DNA of 64,000 nucleotides, taken from positions 310,001-374,000 of the forward strand of contig NC_053187.1 in the NCBI RefSeq assembly GCF_905163445.1, read 5' to 3'. Numbering within the stretch: the stretch's first letter is position 1; each line of letters opens with the position of its first letter. This DNA comes from Pararge aegeria. Lineage: Eukaryota > Arthropoda > Insecta > Lepidoptera > Nymphalidae. The notes below the pieces were generated by a model. The model was given only the letters and a program-made list of their open reading frames with translations. It did not search any database and had not been told where the DNA came from. The position numbers and the translations under genes were made by a program. Positions 51,901 to 62,812 of this stretch are shown in pieces.

Positions 51901-52085
51901 TAAGTTAGTCCTTGACTGCAATCTCACCTGGTGGTGTGTAGTGATGATGTAGTCTAAGATGGTAGATGGCTAACCTGTTAGGGAAGTACTAATACCGGAA
52001 CACTAAATCGCTTATTGGCACGTCTTCGTCGGTTACCAAGAATCGAACCTCTTACTTACAACCACATCCAACCAGAGGTCGTCAA
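51901..52085 (-). repeat. SINE family A, minus strand
   Basis: Reversed landmarks: GTTAGTCCTTGACTGCAATC, CACCTGGTGGTG, AGTCTAAGATGGTAGATGGC, TAACCTGTTAGGGAAGT, CGGAACACTAAATCGCTTAT and GGCACGTCTTCGTCGG. The middle TCTGGTCTGG region is deleted: GGTTACC runs directly into AAGAATCGAACC (head). Confidence 0.75.
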
Positions 52086-53610
52086 AAGAAATAATAAAGC
52101 TGTATTGCACATTGTACTAGGCCACCTATTTTATAATTTATCAATGAAATGTAAGGCAAGTTAGTAATTATAAAGCAGTATCATAATCGTCATCATCATT
52201 ATTCCGACCAATTGTCGTCTGCTGTTGTAATACCACTATTTTTTTTTAACTTACAAGTTAGCTATCGATTGGTAGGGGAGGTAGTCAAAGATGGTAAAGG
52301 ACTAGGTATAATTGGGGCAAAATTCCCACCTTTTATATTTATATATGGATATATTTTTAAGAAATGTTGATATGCTTGTCCTAATTATAATATTATGCAA
52401 AGTATTTATTAAATACGCGTTGAGGAAAAACACTTATTATTTAGTTCTTAGTGATCCTTTCAGACCAGGGCATTTTTTAAACCCCTTGTTTAACAATTCA
52501 TTAGTAAAACATAATATGAAAACATATAAACACGAGTTATAATTCAGCAATATGTAAATCAAAAGCGCCTCCTGCTTATTTAAGTAAAGAAAGTTCTGTT
52601 TTGACATTAAATAAAAAATTCAAAACGTTAAGGATTATCTCAATTCATGAAACAGAAGGTTCAGTGAAATACGAAATTACGAGACGTCACTCACAACCAC
52701 GTTGTTCCCTTTTTTGACGTTAACTCATTTGATACAATAATCACAATTTTAAGAAGAAAATGTCTTTCTTTGTCCAGGCTTATTGTTTGTATTATCTCGT
52801 TTCTTCAGAAAAACACGTTTTTTTTATTTTCTTAGAGACGACAAGTAATATGCTTGTTTATTATATATATATATTTGTATATATATATATATATATATAT
52901 AATTTAAACCTTGTGTTATATTATATATATATATATATAGGGACCGAAGGCTGGCTGTCGTGGTCTTCTTAAAGAACTGTCTGCTTAATAAGTTTGTTCT
53001 GGTAAGAAACTGCCAGGGTAAAAATAAATAACAAAGTTAATTGAACTGAAATAAATGAATTAACTTAAAAACCTAAATTTTAAAGTACCCTGCGAATCAC
53101 TCCGTACATTCTATATACTTAATACACAAACCTTGTTGTAGTAACTAAATACCTCACAAAGATTTTATTTAAGCGGAATAAACAGAGAGGATTTACGAGC
53201 GGACGCTGCTGCTGTGTTTCTAAAACGTAACTTGTAAAAGTAAAGTTTTGTATTTGCGTACTTGCCTCTCTCGTGAATAGCTCAACGGTTTTTTTTATTT
53301 CCTGAGTTGATAATAATTTGAGAAAGTCTCCGGTTGTGGAAAAATTTATGAGTCGAACTTTGCTTTTACCTTTGTATTCGTTTCAGTGGATTAATCACTC
53401 ATTAGACAATGAGGTTTATACAATTTCATTTTGAATTCAAGAATTAATATAATTTGTTCACATTTGACGGAGTTATGGTGTGAAATCGTGAAAATTTTTC
53501 ATCCCCCCTACCAAAGGAACTAACTATCTTTCAAGTTAGATCAAATCGCACAGGGTGTGAAATTGATTAAACTCTGTTAAGTAGTTGAGGGGTCCATCAC
53601 GGACAAACAA
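52086..53610. other. Non-coding stretch with TA microsatellites
   Basis: Long TA runs are at 52863-52901 and 52918-52939. At 52560-52720 a plus-strand frame without a Met reads KAPPAYLSKESSVLTL and SVKYEITRRHSQPRCSLF, which looks protein-like but has no family I recognise and is bounded by stops. A 76-codon frame at 52312-52542 is AT-driven. Confidence 0.4.
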
Positions 53611-53800
53611 CGTGACTTTATAATTTCTGAATTTTCTCTGGTCTGGTCTGGTGGGAGGCTTTGGTCGTGGCTAGTTACCACCCTACCGACAAAGACTTGC
53701 CAACCGATTAGGGGTATGACTAACACACTCCCTAACAGGTTAGCTCGCTACCCCCAGGTGTAATTGCAGTGAAGCGCTAACTTGTAGTGGAATTAAAAAA
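53611..53800 (+). repeat. SINE family A, body reference copy
   Basis: A clean body: CTTTATAATTTCTGAATTTT, CTCTGGTCTGGTCTGGTGGG, AGGCTTTGGTCGTGGCTAGT, TACCACCCTACCGACAAAGA, CACTCCCTAACAGGTTAGCT, CGCTACC, GTAATTGCAGTGAAGCGCTA and ACTTGTAGTGGAATTAAAAA. The tRNA-like head is not evident. Confidence 0.8.
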
Positions 53801-54344
53801 AAGGTCAAAAGTATTATCTCTTTTTATATCAATTACATTAATCTATCGTAAATCGTTTGATGAAAATCAAAGAACGTACGTCGCATCTAAATATAAGTGT
53901 ACACTCTCCGCTTTCCGGTGATGAAATAGTGTATCCGGTAATCAATCATTTCGCACTGCAGTGGCGTGCGGCCAACTGAACCCACTGAATTAAATGGTGC
54001 ATTTAGTGGATAAATGAGCGGAATTTCCACGTCCCGAGGTCAATTTGTAGACGTTTCGGACTTTATGTTTGTAAACTCGTAATCCTTTTTGTACCAAAAC
54101 ACATCAACTAAACAAACGGGACAAGAAAACTGTGCAACAAGAAGTCTGTTTATAGCCTTTATTCTTATACTATTATTAAGAATGTGAAACTTTGTATTTT
54201 TGGCTGTCTGTTACTTTCTCACACCACAAACACAGAAACGACCGCTCCAATGCTATTTTCTTTATAAATCTCCCATTTTTAGTTTTTCCTTGAACTCGCT
54301 GAAATGCATGCTGCATAGAACTGGTCCATACCAATATTTTAAAT
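53801..54344. other. Non-coding stretch with shared repeat block
   Basis: 53925-54010 (AATAGTGTATCCGGTAATCA, CACTGCAGTGGCGTGCGGCC, CCCACTGAATTAAATGG) pairs with 42100-42200. It is a short interspersed repeat of unknown class. Nothing else was recognised. Confidence 0.5.
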
Positions 54345-54625
54345 GCGAAAGTGTGCCGGTCAATTTGTTTATTACCTGAGTCATAAGAATACCATCACCA
54401 ATAATTCATCAGAATCATTACCAACCCGAGCCCAATACGGGTACGGGTCTTCTCTCAGAAAGAGAAGGCTTTCAGCCGTAATCTACAACATAAGCAAAGT
54501 GCGTATTGGTAGATTTTATGCACTTTTAAGCCACATTATAGAAAACTCTAAGGCGAGCAGGTACTCTGATAAGTTAGCGGTGCGTGCCAGGTATCAAACT
54601 TGGTCCTCCAGAAAGAGAAGCTGAA
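54345..54625 (-). repeat. SINE family B, minus strand, diverged
   Basis: Reversed landmarks: CGGGTACGGGTCTTCTCTCA, GAAAGAGAAGG, CATTATAGAAAACTCTAAGG and the head end GTGCCAGGTATCAAACTTGG. The 93-codon plus-strand frame over it is not a gene. Confidence 0.6.
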
Positions 54626-55013
54626 GTCCCAAAAGTACAAAAATATAAATACTTGAGAATTATATTTAAATAATAAAGCGAGCGAGGTCGAAGAGACGTT
54701 GTTCTACAGTTTCATTACGACGCGACTCTGAGTGTCTCTTTGTGCTGGAGCAGGATAAAGCGTATGCAAGTCGGAGGGGAGTCATTTGTTAGGATAAGCT
54801 GTTTGTCGCCATGACGTGGAAAACTAGACTGTTGCTGGGAAAATACACCGAGGAAACTGACTTGAATACCAACGAAAGGTTTAATGTTACCGTTTTCTCA
54901 TTTAAATTTACACAAGTTCAAAGTTCCTATTTAATAGTTGCTAGCAGATCTAGAGATCAGGGTTTATTTAGCACGTATTCATGGGACAGGTAAAGTAGTA
55001 GTGGGAGCATATC
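54626..55013. other. Non-coding stretch, no recognised feature
   Basis: A 60-codon frame at 54811-54993 shows no domain. CG-bearing DNA at 54680-54780 is unassigned. Confidence 0.4.
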
Positions 55014-55190
55014 TTCCCTGGCGCAGGAATAAACGTTGTGGGAGAACCTGGGATCGATCCCGACAAGAATATTTGGAATTTATGGTTTAAGAATTTTCTC
55101 TGGTCTGGTCACGGACTAAACTGGGCACTCCCTGGTGCGATGATATCGTGGCCGTGGCTAGTTTTAATCCCACCGAAAGAAACGCGCCCG
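55014..55190 (+). repeat. SINE family A with degraded head
   Basis: The head TCCCTGGCGCAGGAATAAAC (A box region) and CTGGGATCGATCCC (B box) is followed by TTTGGAATTTATGGTTTAAG, AATTTTCTCTGGTCTGGTCA, CGTGGCCGTGGCTAGTTTTA and CCCACCGAAAGAAACGCGCC. Confidence 0.7.
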
Positions 55191-56639
55191 AATTTTCTAT
55201 TCGTGTATTTTTGGTTTCTCTAATCTCGGACGAATCATTTCTTTATCTAGGCTAAAAAGTATCCTATGTACTTCCTAAGGAATCAATCTTACACTTCATC
55301 ATTTTATCAAATTTAGTTTAAACCATTTAAAGGAACAGATTTATTTTTGAATTTATGGAATGAGCATGGACAATTTATTTTTCGGCTTTCGCTAGATGTC
55401 GATTTAAATTTTCAGCATTTATATGATTCTCAAAAACAGATAAATATATATATTAAATTACTATATTATGATTATATATATTGTACTCAAGTTATTATTA
55501 TTATTAAATAAACTATAATGAAGTTTGGGTATGAATCGTTCTAACATCATAGCTTAGTTTTAATTGAATGTGAAGATGGTAACAAAGAACAAACCCAGCT
55601 AAGTTTATTCCGGGCTTCTTCTTAGACCGGTACGCGTTACGAACCCTCCGAAGCTGTAGTTTTAAGTTAATAAATGTAGCTAACAGTGTCACTTAATATC
55701 ACAGACACCTATGGAAATTTCATTCTGTTCCAGTGACAAGCCGACACGAATAAAGATTTGAATTTAAAAATATACCATGTAAGATAGAATTTGTGTTATC
55801 TTTTTCTTTATCGTATGTTACTCAGAAATTGTGAAGTGCACTTATAACCTGTCACTCGCCTCACGCCGGGAGCTGCCGCCGTGTGACAGTGAATAAGTTG
55901 CTGGTCTGTGACATTCGTCGAAGAACTCCTGGCATTCCTTTTGTACTCAAGTTAGCTATTGCTTATTTACATGAGCGTGTTAGGAAATAGGGAATTACAG
56001 CACTTTATCTATGATAAACCCGATGATTATATTAAATATATCAACAAATCATAGTTTGTATACTCATTGATAGTGTATTGAAAATAGAATAATGGCCTTT
56101 AGTAGGCTGTCAAAGAAAAAGTATAGGATCTATGGCGGGAGACGCGAGTTTGACAAGTTAGATTGGCGGCAAAGAAAAGTGAGGGGGGATTTAAAAATGA
56201 ATTAATTAAGAAAAGAAGATTAAGTAAAGTATTGTGGATAGAACGTTACAAATTGGGAATAGATGATTTATAATAGAAACGACATACTTAACGAAATATT
56301 GTTGTGGCAAAACAAGAGTCGTATATACTGGTGATGAAGTTATAAGTTGTTAAAAGTTGTTGGTACTATGGTTGTACCTGATGTAGCATCAGATAAGTAT
56401 ATCTCTTATATCCTTTGGGTTATTCAGGTATCATATATGGAGCCCTAGCATTATTTCATACAGATAGCCTATGTAGCAGAGGTTGCTCTATACAAACAAT
56501 TTGTTTCAAAAGTCCTGATGTTATAAGTGATCATAGTAGTTATGTTTGACCTGTCTTATATGTCTTGTATCAAAGGGCCTAGCGTTACAACATTTGATAA
56601 TGTTGTAATTGTGTTTATAAGTCTTGTTTTAATTGATTG
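55191..56639. other. Non-coding stretch, no recognised feature
   Basis: About 1.4 kb of AT-rich DNA with no supported gene. A small CG block (TCACGCCGGGAGCTGCCGCC) is at 55860-55880. Confidence 0.45.
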
Positions 56640-56760
56640 AATAAAAGAGCAACGGTAGAGTTTCTTGCCAGTGGTCTTCTCTGCCGAAGACAGCATTCCG
56701 AACTGGTAGTAGAGTCATTCGAAGGTAACAAGTAATATGAATTATAGAGAAGCCTAATAT
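56640..56760 (+). repeat. LINE 3'-end fragment, family E
   Basis: TAAAAGAGCAACGGTAGAGT, TTCTTGCCAGTGGTCTTCTC, CATTCCGAACTGGTAGTAGA and GTCATTCGAAGGTAACAAG match the 4258-4365 copy. Confidence 0.65.
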
Positions 56761-57786
56761 ACAGTATTAGAGTCAGTCTAGTTGTTTTATTTCACTCCTT
56801 GGGAAGTCAGGTTTATAGGGTACAGACCCACAACACTGCTCTAAAGCAGGTTGGTGGGCTTTAATGATGTCTTTTATAAAATTAATACTTTAATATGAGA
56901 AACTAGGTATTTAGCTTCAGTAATACTGTTAATTAATGAAAGATCTAAGTGCCATCCTGAACATTGTTGGTATTGAAAGGAATATCTGACTACCATGGCT
57001 TTCCATTCTTTATATTTTTTTAGCAAGCGCGACGCCGACGCTTCGTGTGGTGACGGCAGAAGACAGTAGTCACAAAACGTCCTCTTACCGCGGGTGTCGA
57101 GGCAACTAAATTTAACTAGCGTACCCCGTTTAAAGGGGAACAGTTCCGTCATACGAGTACATCATTTTTGTGTAACTGTAAGCTCGCGATGGTATTATTT
57201 CTCCCATTGCAACACTTTTCATTGATGACCCGCTCTAATCGGTCTTAGCGTGATGTTAAATAGCTTATATGGATCCGCAATAAATGGACTATCAATCACA
57301 AAAAGATTTTTCGAATTCGAACCTGAAGTTCCTGAGATTAATACGTTCCTATTATTAAACCAAACGCACTCTCTAGCTATTTAATCAAGTGAGTAAGTTA
57401 GTAAATACATTTCGCGCGTAGTTTAGTGGCTTTACTAACATAGCTTAGATAATATCAAGTGTGGATTTACATTTCGTGACTAAAGTTATATTACAATATT
57501 CATGGTCCGCAAAACAGTTTCGCACCTAGTTGTATTAATGAAGATAAAGTGCTCATTAGACACTTAACTATATCTCATGAATTCGCAGCGCAGTAATGCA
57601 CCTCCCAGTCACCGTTAACTCGTTAGCGGGCACAACTCGTCGGGAATCCCGGGCATTCCGGCCGGGACCCGGGACGCTGCATACCTTGTCATGGCGCATC
57701 CCGCTCAAGGAATTTGAGACATTATTGGCAACATTTATGAATGAACGAAATTTATTAACATCAATTTTAACTTTTTTTATCATTTT
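56761..57786. other. Non-coding stretch with CG-rich block
   Basis: 57600-57710 is CG-rich (GCGGGCACAACTCGTCGGGA, GGCCGGGACCCGGGACGCTG). A 92-codon minus-strand frame at 56874-57152 contains FCDYCLLPSPHEASA but no domain I can name; a gene is not supported. Confidence 0.4.
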
Positions 57787-57915
57787 TAACTACGAGTTAG
57801 CCAGGAGTCCACCAATCCGCCCTTTGCCAGCGTGGTGGAATACGGCCTACACCCTTTGTATTGCGGGGGGAGACTCGTGCCCTGTAGTGGGTCGGTAATG
57901 GGCTTACATGAGGAT
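57787..57915 (+). repeat. SINE family B, 3' half
   Basis: GAGTCCACCAATCCGCCCTT, TGCCAGCGTGGTGGAATACG, GCCTACACCCTTTGTATTGC, GAGACTCGTGCCCTGTAGTG and GGTCGGTAATGGG match 50607-50725. Confidence 0.75.
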
Positions 57916-58195
57916 GACGACATGGGCGGGCAGGAGAGGGCAGCTGGAACTTCCCTGGGAATCTCGCAGTAAATGCACGAACTTATCTAATCACTAATTG
58001 AAGTTTAAAAAGGGTGAGCTAACTTTATTATAAACTGTTCAGTAGGTACTGGCAAAATGCACCTACTATTGTTATAAAATAAAAATTTACTTGGACCTAA
58101 TGTTTTACAGAGATATAGTGTGTGTGTCAAAACCAACGCGGACGATTTGACCTAAAAAATCTGCTGCTCTGCCCCCATAGGACAAAAGCTGAGTA

Positions 58196-58472
58196 CGCCC
58201 ATACCTGCCAGCCATCTCACCTTATAGTACATGATGGTGCAGTCTAGTGCTAGCATCGTAGCCTTACTTGGTAGAGGTATGTCAGTTTAATTAAACCCAT
58301 ACATACGCCTAATAATTATCTACAGGACATAATACGGGCCATATCATAGTACGTTAATCATAGTACGTTAAATCACTTAGCGGGATGGTCATTATCGGCA
58401 AGGTGGTAACTAGCAATAGCCCAAGCCCCCCACCAGACCAGACCAGACAAAATTATATATTCTTAAATTGCT
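58196..58472 (-). repeat. SINE family A, minus strand, with local tandem duplication
   Basis: Reversed landmarks TGGTGCAGTCTAGTGCTAGC, AAATCACTTAGCGGGATGGT, GGCAAGGTGGTAACTAGCAA and CCCCACCAGACCAGACCAGA identify the family. Within it the 14-bp unit ATCATAGTACGTTA occurs twice in tandem at 58343-58370. Confidence 0.65.
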
Positions 58473-59207
58473 ATGTGCGTCGCCATCATCATCCTCAGAT
58501 TTAGACCTCCTCTCTTAAGAGAAAAGGATTAAGAGCTTAAACCTTCCACGCTGTTTCGTTGCAGTTGATAAACTTTAACCATGATTATCGTACCGAGTCT
58601 ATTCATACGCTGTAATAACCATACGCTTTCTGCTCAGAAGCTACCGGTGGCCGCTTGCGTTCAGTGGCTCCATGCGACTCTTCGGATGTCACCTATATAA
58701 ATAATAGGGTAATTGCTGCATTTACTCTGACTCCAGTGTCTATTAGTTCTGAGAGCTACGTTCTCCGCCCATAACCACTACACCTGTAGCAACCGTAGAA
58801 TATTTACCGAACATTAAACTTGCTACTTACTAGTGTTTAGGATACAAACACACGTAAGTACAGGCCGGTCGCAATAATCATTAATTCCGTTCAACACAAT
58901 CCTTAAGCGACGATAAATGTGGTATTTGTATAACGAACGGTGACACTGCAGATATTTGAACTTATAGAGACAGATAGGACCTAGCTAAAAAGCCATGTGA
59001 CAAGAAAAGAGGCCACTTGGAAATGGTTTCTCGATGAAAATTACTGACATTAATAAACCCAATTTCATGGGCAGGTAAAAGACTTAGGAATCTTTTCTAC
59101 TAATCCATAAAGAAAAAAATGAAACATTCGCGTTTAAAATTCAAAAGTTGATTTTTTACTTTATTCTCCTCCAAGTAAGGACATCGTCTGATCATTGCAC
59201 CTTTTTT
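58473..59207. other. Non-coding stretch, no recognised feature
   Basis: A diverged family-B 3' piece may lie at 58495-58545 (ATTTAGACCTCCTCTCTTAA, GAGAAAAGG). Nothing else was recognised. Confidence 0.4.
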
Positions 59208-59410
59208 GACGAACTTCCTGGCGAAGTGGGAAACGCTGCTGTCTTATAAATGGAAGTTTCCGGTTCGATCCCAGGTGGGAGCAATCTGAGAATGTATTAT
59301 TTTTGAATTTTCTGTGGTCCGGTCTAGTGAATGCTTCGGCTATGGCTGAGTTAACATCCTACCCCCGACAAAGCCGTGCCGCCAAGCGATCTAGTGTTGA
59401 GACACTATAC
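59208..59410 (+). repeat. SINE family A with head
   Basis: The head ACTTCCTGGCGAAGTGGGAA (A box region) and TTTCCGGTTCGATCCCAGG (B box) precedes TTTTTGAATTTTCTGTGGTC, CGGTCTAGTGAATGCTTCGG and GACAAAGCCGTGCCGCCAAG, CGATCTAGTGTTG. It stops before the 3' part, where GTGTTGAGACACTA forms a small hairpin. Confidence 0.75.
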
Positions 59411-60185
59411 CGTGTAGAGAACGACTAGTGCCATAGGTATAATAAAAATGGGTCGCTGTCAAGCTGACATGTCGTGAAATCAGCTGCTCGTATTATTATT
59501 TTAATTTTTATTATAATATTTGTATAAATTGTGTTAAAATCACTGTGATTTAATGTATTTTCTATGTGTTAATCAAAGAAAAAAGTGTAACCTACACAGT
59601 GACCATATAAACCACGTAAATCGAAAATCCGTCTGACAGGAGGTTTCGTCCAACGGGAATTCAAAATCCAACGACTGTTATAAGCAAACGACGTACATTT
59701 TACGTCCATGGGATGTACCTGGGGAGTATTGCTTTCATTTTTCTTATGTTAATAACACTGCCATAACAATATCCTAGTTGATAACCAATTCCCTACTTCA
59801 AATTTTTGTTTTATTTTGTTATTCTCGTAACACTCACGAGAGACGTCCCTCCACACACTTAGACAGACTCATTCTCGCTTTACTTGACGGATTTGTGGAA
59901 GTATAGTTGAAGAATTAATTAAACTGTCTCAGACAAAAATACACAACCAAATAAACCTTATTTTACAAGTTGTGATTCAAAGTTTTCTTTGCTAAAATTG
60001 CTATTTCTATCACTTAAAGATATCCCTAATTAGTATGTTATTGTATTTCCTAGTATACTATCTGTAATATTCCTTAGTATTTATCTCTATTTCCTATAAC
60101 TTTTTCATAATATATATACATATATTTTTGATCCTTTTCTCTTTCTTCTGTAGGTTATCTAATTTCCTTCACTCACATATATTGT
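59411..60185. other. Non-coding stretch ending in an acceptor-like tract
   Basis: No gene was recognised. The last 40 bases before 60200 form a pyrimidine-rich run (TATTGTTTGCTGTGTTTCAG) that resembles a 3' splice acceptor for the frame that follows. Confidence 0.4.
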
Positions 60186-60464
60186 TTGCTGTGTTTCAGG
60201 GCGAAGTGCTATAAAATGGTGCCAACAATGCTAACCAGAAGAGCGGCTGCATTGCAAGAGCAATTAAAACTTAAAAATGCCCTCAGTGAACTAAAGTCAC
60301 TGAAACAACTAAATGCTGATTTAATGAGGGAACAAGATGACAGTGAAGTGGAACTGAGATCAATTATTGCCAAGAACTCCCAGCTAAAGGGTGAACTAGC
60401 TGACCTACATAGCGCTCACACTCTGGTCTTACACAAGCTACCACGCTTCCACGGAGTTTTTTAA
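60186..60464 (+). CDS. Coiled-coil fragment of unknown gene or element (possible exon)
   Basis: I do not recognise a specific gene. The open frame, from the second Met (MVPTMLTRRAAALQEQLKLK) onward, forms a heptad-like helix: NALSELKSLKQLNADLMREQ and SEVELRSIIAKNSQLKGELA. The composition (Leu, Glu, Lys, Gln) is clearly unlike the short random frames of the window. Directly upstream, GTTTGCTGTGTTTCAG at about 60185-60200 looks like a splice acceptor, and the frame is open across it. The frame ends at a stop 15 residues after GELADLHSAHTLVLHKLPRF; no clear donor follows, though GAACTAG at about 60394 precedes it. The coil resembles N-terminal coils of some retroelement-associated lepidopteran proteins (from memory, uncertain). 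It may be a single exon of a host gene, an element ORF piece or a processed remnant. Confidence 0.35.
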   Translation: MLCFRAKCYKMVPTMLTRRAAALQEQLKLKNALSELKSLKQLNADLMREQDDSEVELRSIIAKNSQLKGELADLHSAHTLVLHKLPRFHGVF

Positions 60465-60787
60465 AAATCGTTTTAAACACTGATGAAGAATGCGGCAAAC
60501 ATCTATTAGTAAATAAATGAACGTATCTTGCTAAGCCGCTCTGCCCTTTAGATATCTCGGCGCGGGCGGTCACGTCGCCGCTGCCGCCGGTATATCAGCC
60601 CTCCGGAAGGGCTTAGTTTACAAAATGGGGCTCTTCCGCCAACACTATTTACGCGGCGCCTAATTATACGGAATTGTTATAATAGTTTTACGTCATATTA
60701 CGCTGCAAGTGTTATATGTCGCCCCAAAAGGATTACCTCCATGATTTTAAATGGTGATTTCAAACTATTCATTAAAACATTATGTGA
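60465..60787. other. Non-coding stretch with CG-rich block
   Basis: 60545-60660 is CG-rich (TCTCGGCGCGGGCGGTCACG, TCGCCGCTGCCGCCGG) and includes the hairpin-like CCCTCCGGAAGGGC. No gene was recognised. Confidence 0.4.
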
Positions 60788-60960
60788 TCTTAAAATTCAA
60801 ATTCAAATTCCAATTTTCTTTATTCATGTAGGCCTATCACAGGCACTTACGAAGCGTTCATACATATAACATGTTGACATAATTGTAAGGGGATGGCGAT
60901 AACTTCGTTCGCCAACCTAAACCTACGATTATTCGTTAAGGTTATTTAGACTCCGGTTCC
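60788..60960 (-). repeat. LINE 3'-end fragment with (TTTGAA)n tail
   Basis: AAAATTCAAATTCAAATTCC at the left is the reversed tail. The body AGGCCTATCACAGGCACTTA, CGAAGCGTTCATACATATAA and GGATGGCGATAACTTCGTTC, GCCAACC matches the family also seen at 44705-44880. Confidence 0.7.
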
Positions 60961-62052
60961 TCTTAATATGTCTGACATCATCATAGCCTATGCCAATCCA
61001 CTGCGCGACTAAACGCCTCTACCAACGAGAAGGTTTACCCGTGATACCACGCTGGGCAGACGGGTTGCTGATCGCAGTAGATGGTAATAGTAGCACAGAG
61101 AACGCTGCTCATTTCCGTTATATATCCTTAGGCAAATAGCCAAAGAGGCCTGTTGGAAAACGATATGGTTGAATACACCCCAATCAACGATATTCTTATC
61201 TGCCTCTCATTCTGATTCTGCTTTTACTTTATTGTTGCAGCTTTTAAAATTTCCTTATCATTTAGATAACTTACTTTTTCAATTAAGAAATTAGGTACTT
61301 TCAACTTTTAGGTTTGTAGCATCCCTTTACCTATACAAAGTGGCCAGTCAATACATAGCATAGCTGCATTACAGGTTTTATATTAAAACGAGTTTGTCTA
61401 TTAACTGTAATTTCTGTGACATTAACTCAATATTTATTAAAAACCCTAAACGGGTAAGTTATAACTGCCTCGATGTTAAACTACGGATAGCGAGGTACTG
61501 GGTTCGATTTCCGGGCCGCTTTAAAGTTATTAAGAACATAAAGGAAACTGGTGGAGTCCGACTCGGAGTACCTCGGAGACTAATAAGCTGAGGTTGATGA
61601 TGAGATAAGGCCTTAGATTTTGTTTTAAGGTCTAAGTACTGGGTAAAACATTACTTAGTTTGAGAAAAAAAAATCCAATCCAATTTAATATTTTTACTCG
61701 GATGAATAACGGTGTAGGTGCTAGTTTGGGGAATAAAATGTACCTTCAAGCTCACTCAGCGTAAGGGCCAGCACGCATACATTAGCCGCTTAGCGCGGGC
61801 CAAGTTTACATGTTTTATTAAACCAGGCTCCCGGAGGACGTGTAGCGAATATATAGCTACCGTGCACACGTTGTATGCGACGTAGGTTTATGCACGTACC
61901 TGTAGTTATTATAGGTAACAAGCTGATGCTGACGACTACATCCGAGTCACCTTTTTTTTTGTAAATCCCCCGGGATGCGCTAGTTTTACCGCAATAAAAC
62001 TAATTTGTCCTCCTTCAGAATGCAAACTATAGGTATAAATACGATAGTTCAA
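60961..62052. other. Non-coding stretch, no recognised feature
   Basis: A 65-codon plus-strand frame at 61394-61591 has no domain; around 61485-61520 GGGTTCGATTTCCGG looks like a B box of a degenerate SINE. Other sequence is unassigned. Confidence 0.4.
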
Positions 62053-62245
62053 TCAAAGTCAAAGTCAAAAATGTCTTTATTCAAGAAGGCCTATAGGTGA
62101 CACTTTTGCTGCGTACATTACATGAGAAGTCCACGGTAGTGCGTTGATAGCGAAAACCATATTCGTAAACTTAAAACTACGAGGGTTGCAAACGCGTCTT
62201 GGCCTAAGAAGAAGCCCGCAACAAAATTAGCCGGGTGTTTTTTTT
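62053..62245 (-). repeat. LINE 3'-end fragment, family F, best copy
   Basis: ATCAAAGTCAAAGTCAAAAA (reversed tail), GGCCTATAGGTGACACTTTT, GCTGCGTACATTACATG, GTGCGTTGATAGCGAAAACC, ACGAGGGTTGCAAACGCGTC, TTGGCCTAAGAAGAAGCCCG and TTAGCCGGGTGTTTTTTTTT appear in order. It is the longest collinear copy of this family here. Confidence 0.75.
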
Positions 62246-62690
62246 TTGTTCACATCATCTCCCATTGTTATTTAAAATTATTAGAAAAGCAACCTGGTTA
62301 GAGCAATCATTCACACCCAAGCTATTTAATCGATTACGCGGTAGTCCTTTATACTTGTAACTTTTCTATAAGCTTACGTTTAATAAAAACTTTGAAATTT
62401 TTAAGAAACATCTCCAAGTCATATGGGTAGTTTATTGTAGAATTGTATGCAATTTCCTTTAAACGAATTATGATTTATGATTATCCTATGTCTATCTTTA
62501 AGATGCAATTTAATATTTCAACATATCAACCCATCACCGGACCGCTACAGGCCACGGGTCTAACAAATGGTATGAAGTCTAGCCCTGCGGTGACGGCTGA
62601 TCAGAATACATTCGTCACCACCCCTCTACCCGTGGATGTCTTATAAGGCGAGTAAGTGAATATAAAAGAGAACCGGCAGCAGCGTTCTCA
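62246..62690 (-). repeat. Sparse interval with SINE family B 3' piece
   Basis: At 62528-62575 AACCCATCACCGGACCGCTA, CAGGCCACGGGTCT is the reversed end of family B. The rest shows no gene or family. Confidence 0.5.
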
Positions 62691-62812
62691 GTGCTACTAC
62701 TACCATGTACAGCGATCACTACCCCATCTGCCGAGCGTGGTCATTATGGGCAAACCCTCCCATTAGGAGAGGCCTTTAGTCCAGCACTGGACTGTTACAG
62801 GCTATTGACAAT
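62691..62812 (+). repeat. SINE-like 3' piece, family D
   Basis: TGCCGAGCGTGGTCATTATG, CAAACCCTCCCATTAGGAGA and GGCCTTTAGTCCAGCACTGG, ACTGTTACAGGCTATTG are shared in part with 10583-10630. The GAGAGGCCTTTGTCCAGCAGTGG type of ending is common in Lepidoptera; class uncertain. Confidence 0.5.

Noticed and set aside
52560..52720. Protein-like stretch without a Met (KAPPAYLSKESSVLTL)
   Set aside because: No family was recognised and it is bounded by stops; mentioned only in the interval entry.
52863..52939. TA runs counted as palindromes
   Set aside because: TA dinucleotide repeats are self-complementary by nature and were left out of the foldback list.
56874..57152. 92-codon minus-strand frame with FCDYC
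   Set aside because: The two-cysteine spacing alone is not a zinc-finger family, there is no partner His/Cys pair, and no splice context was seen.
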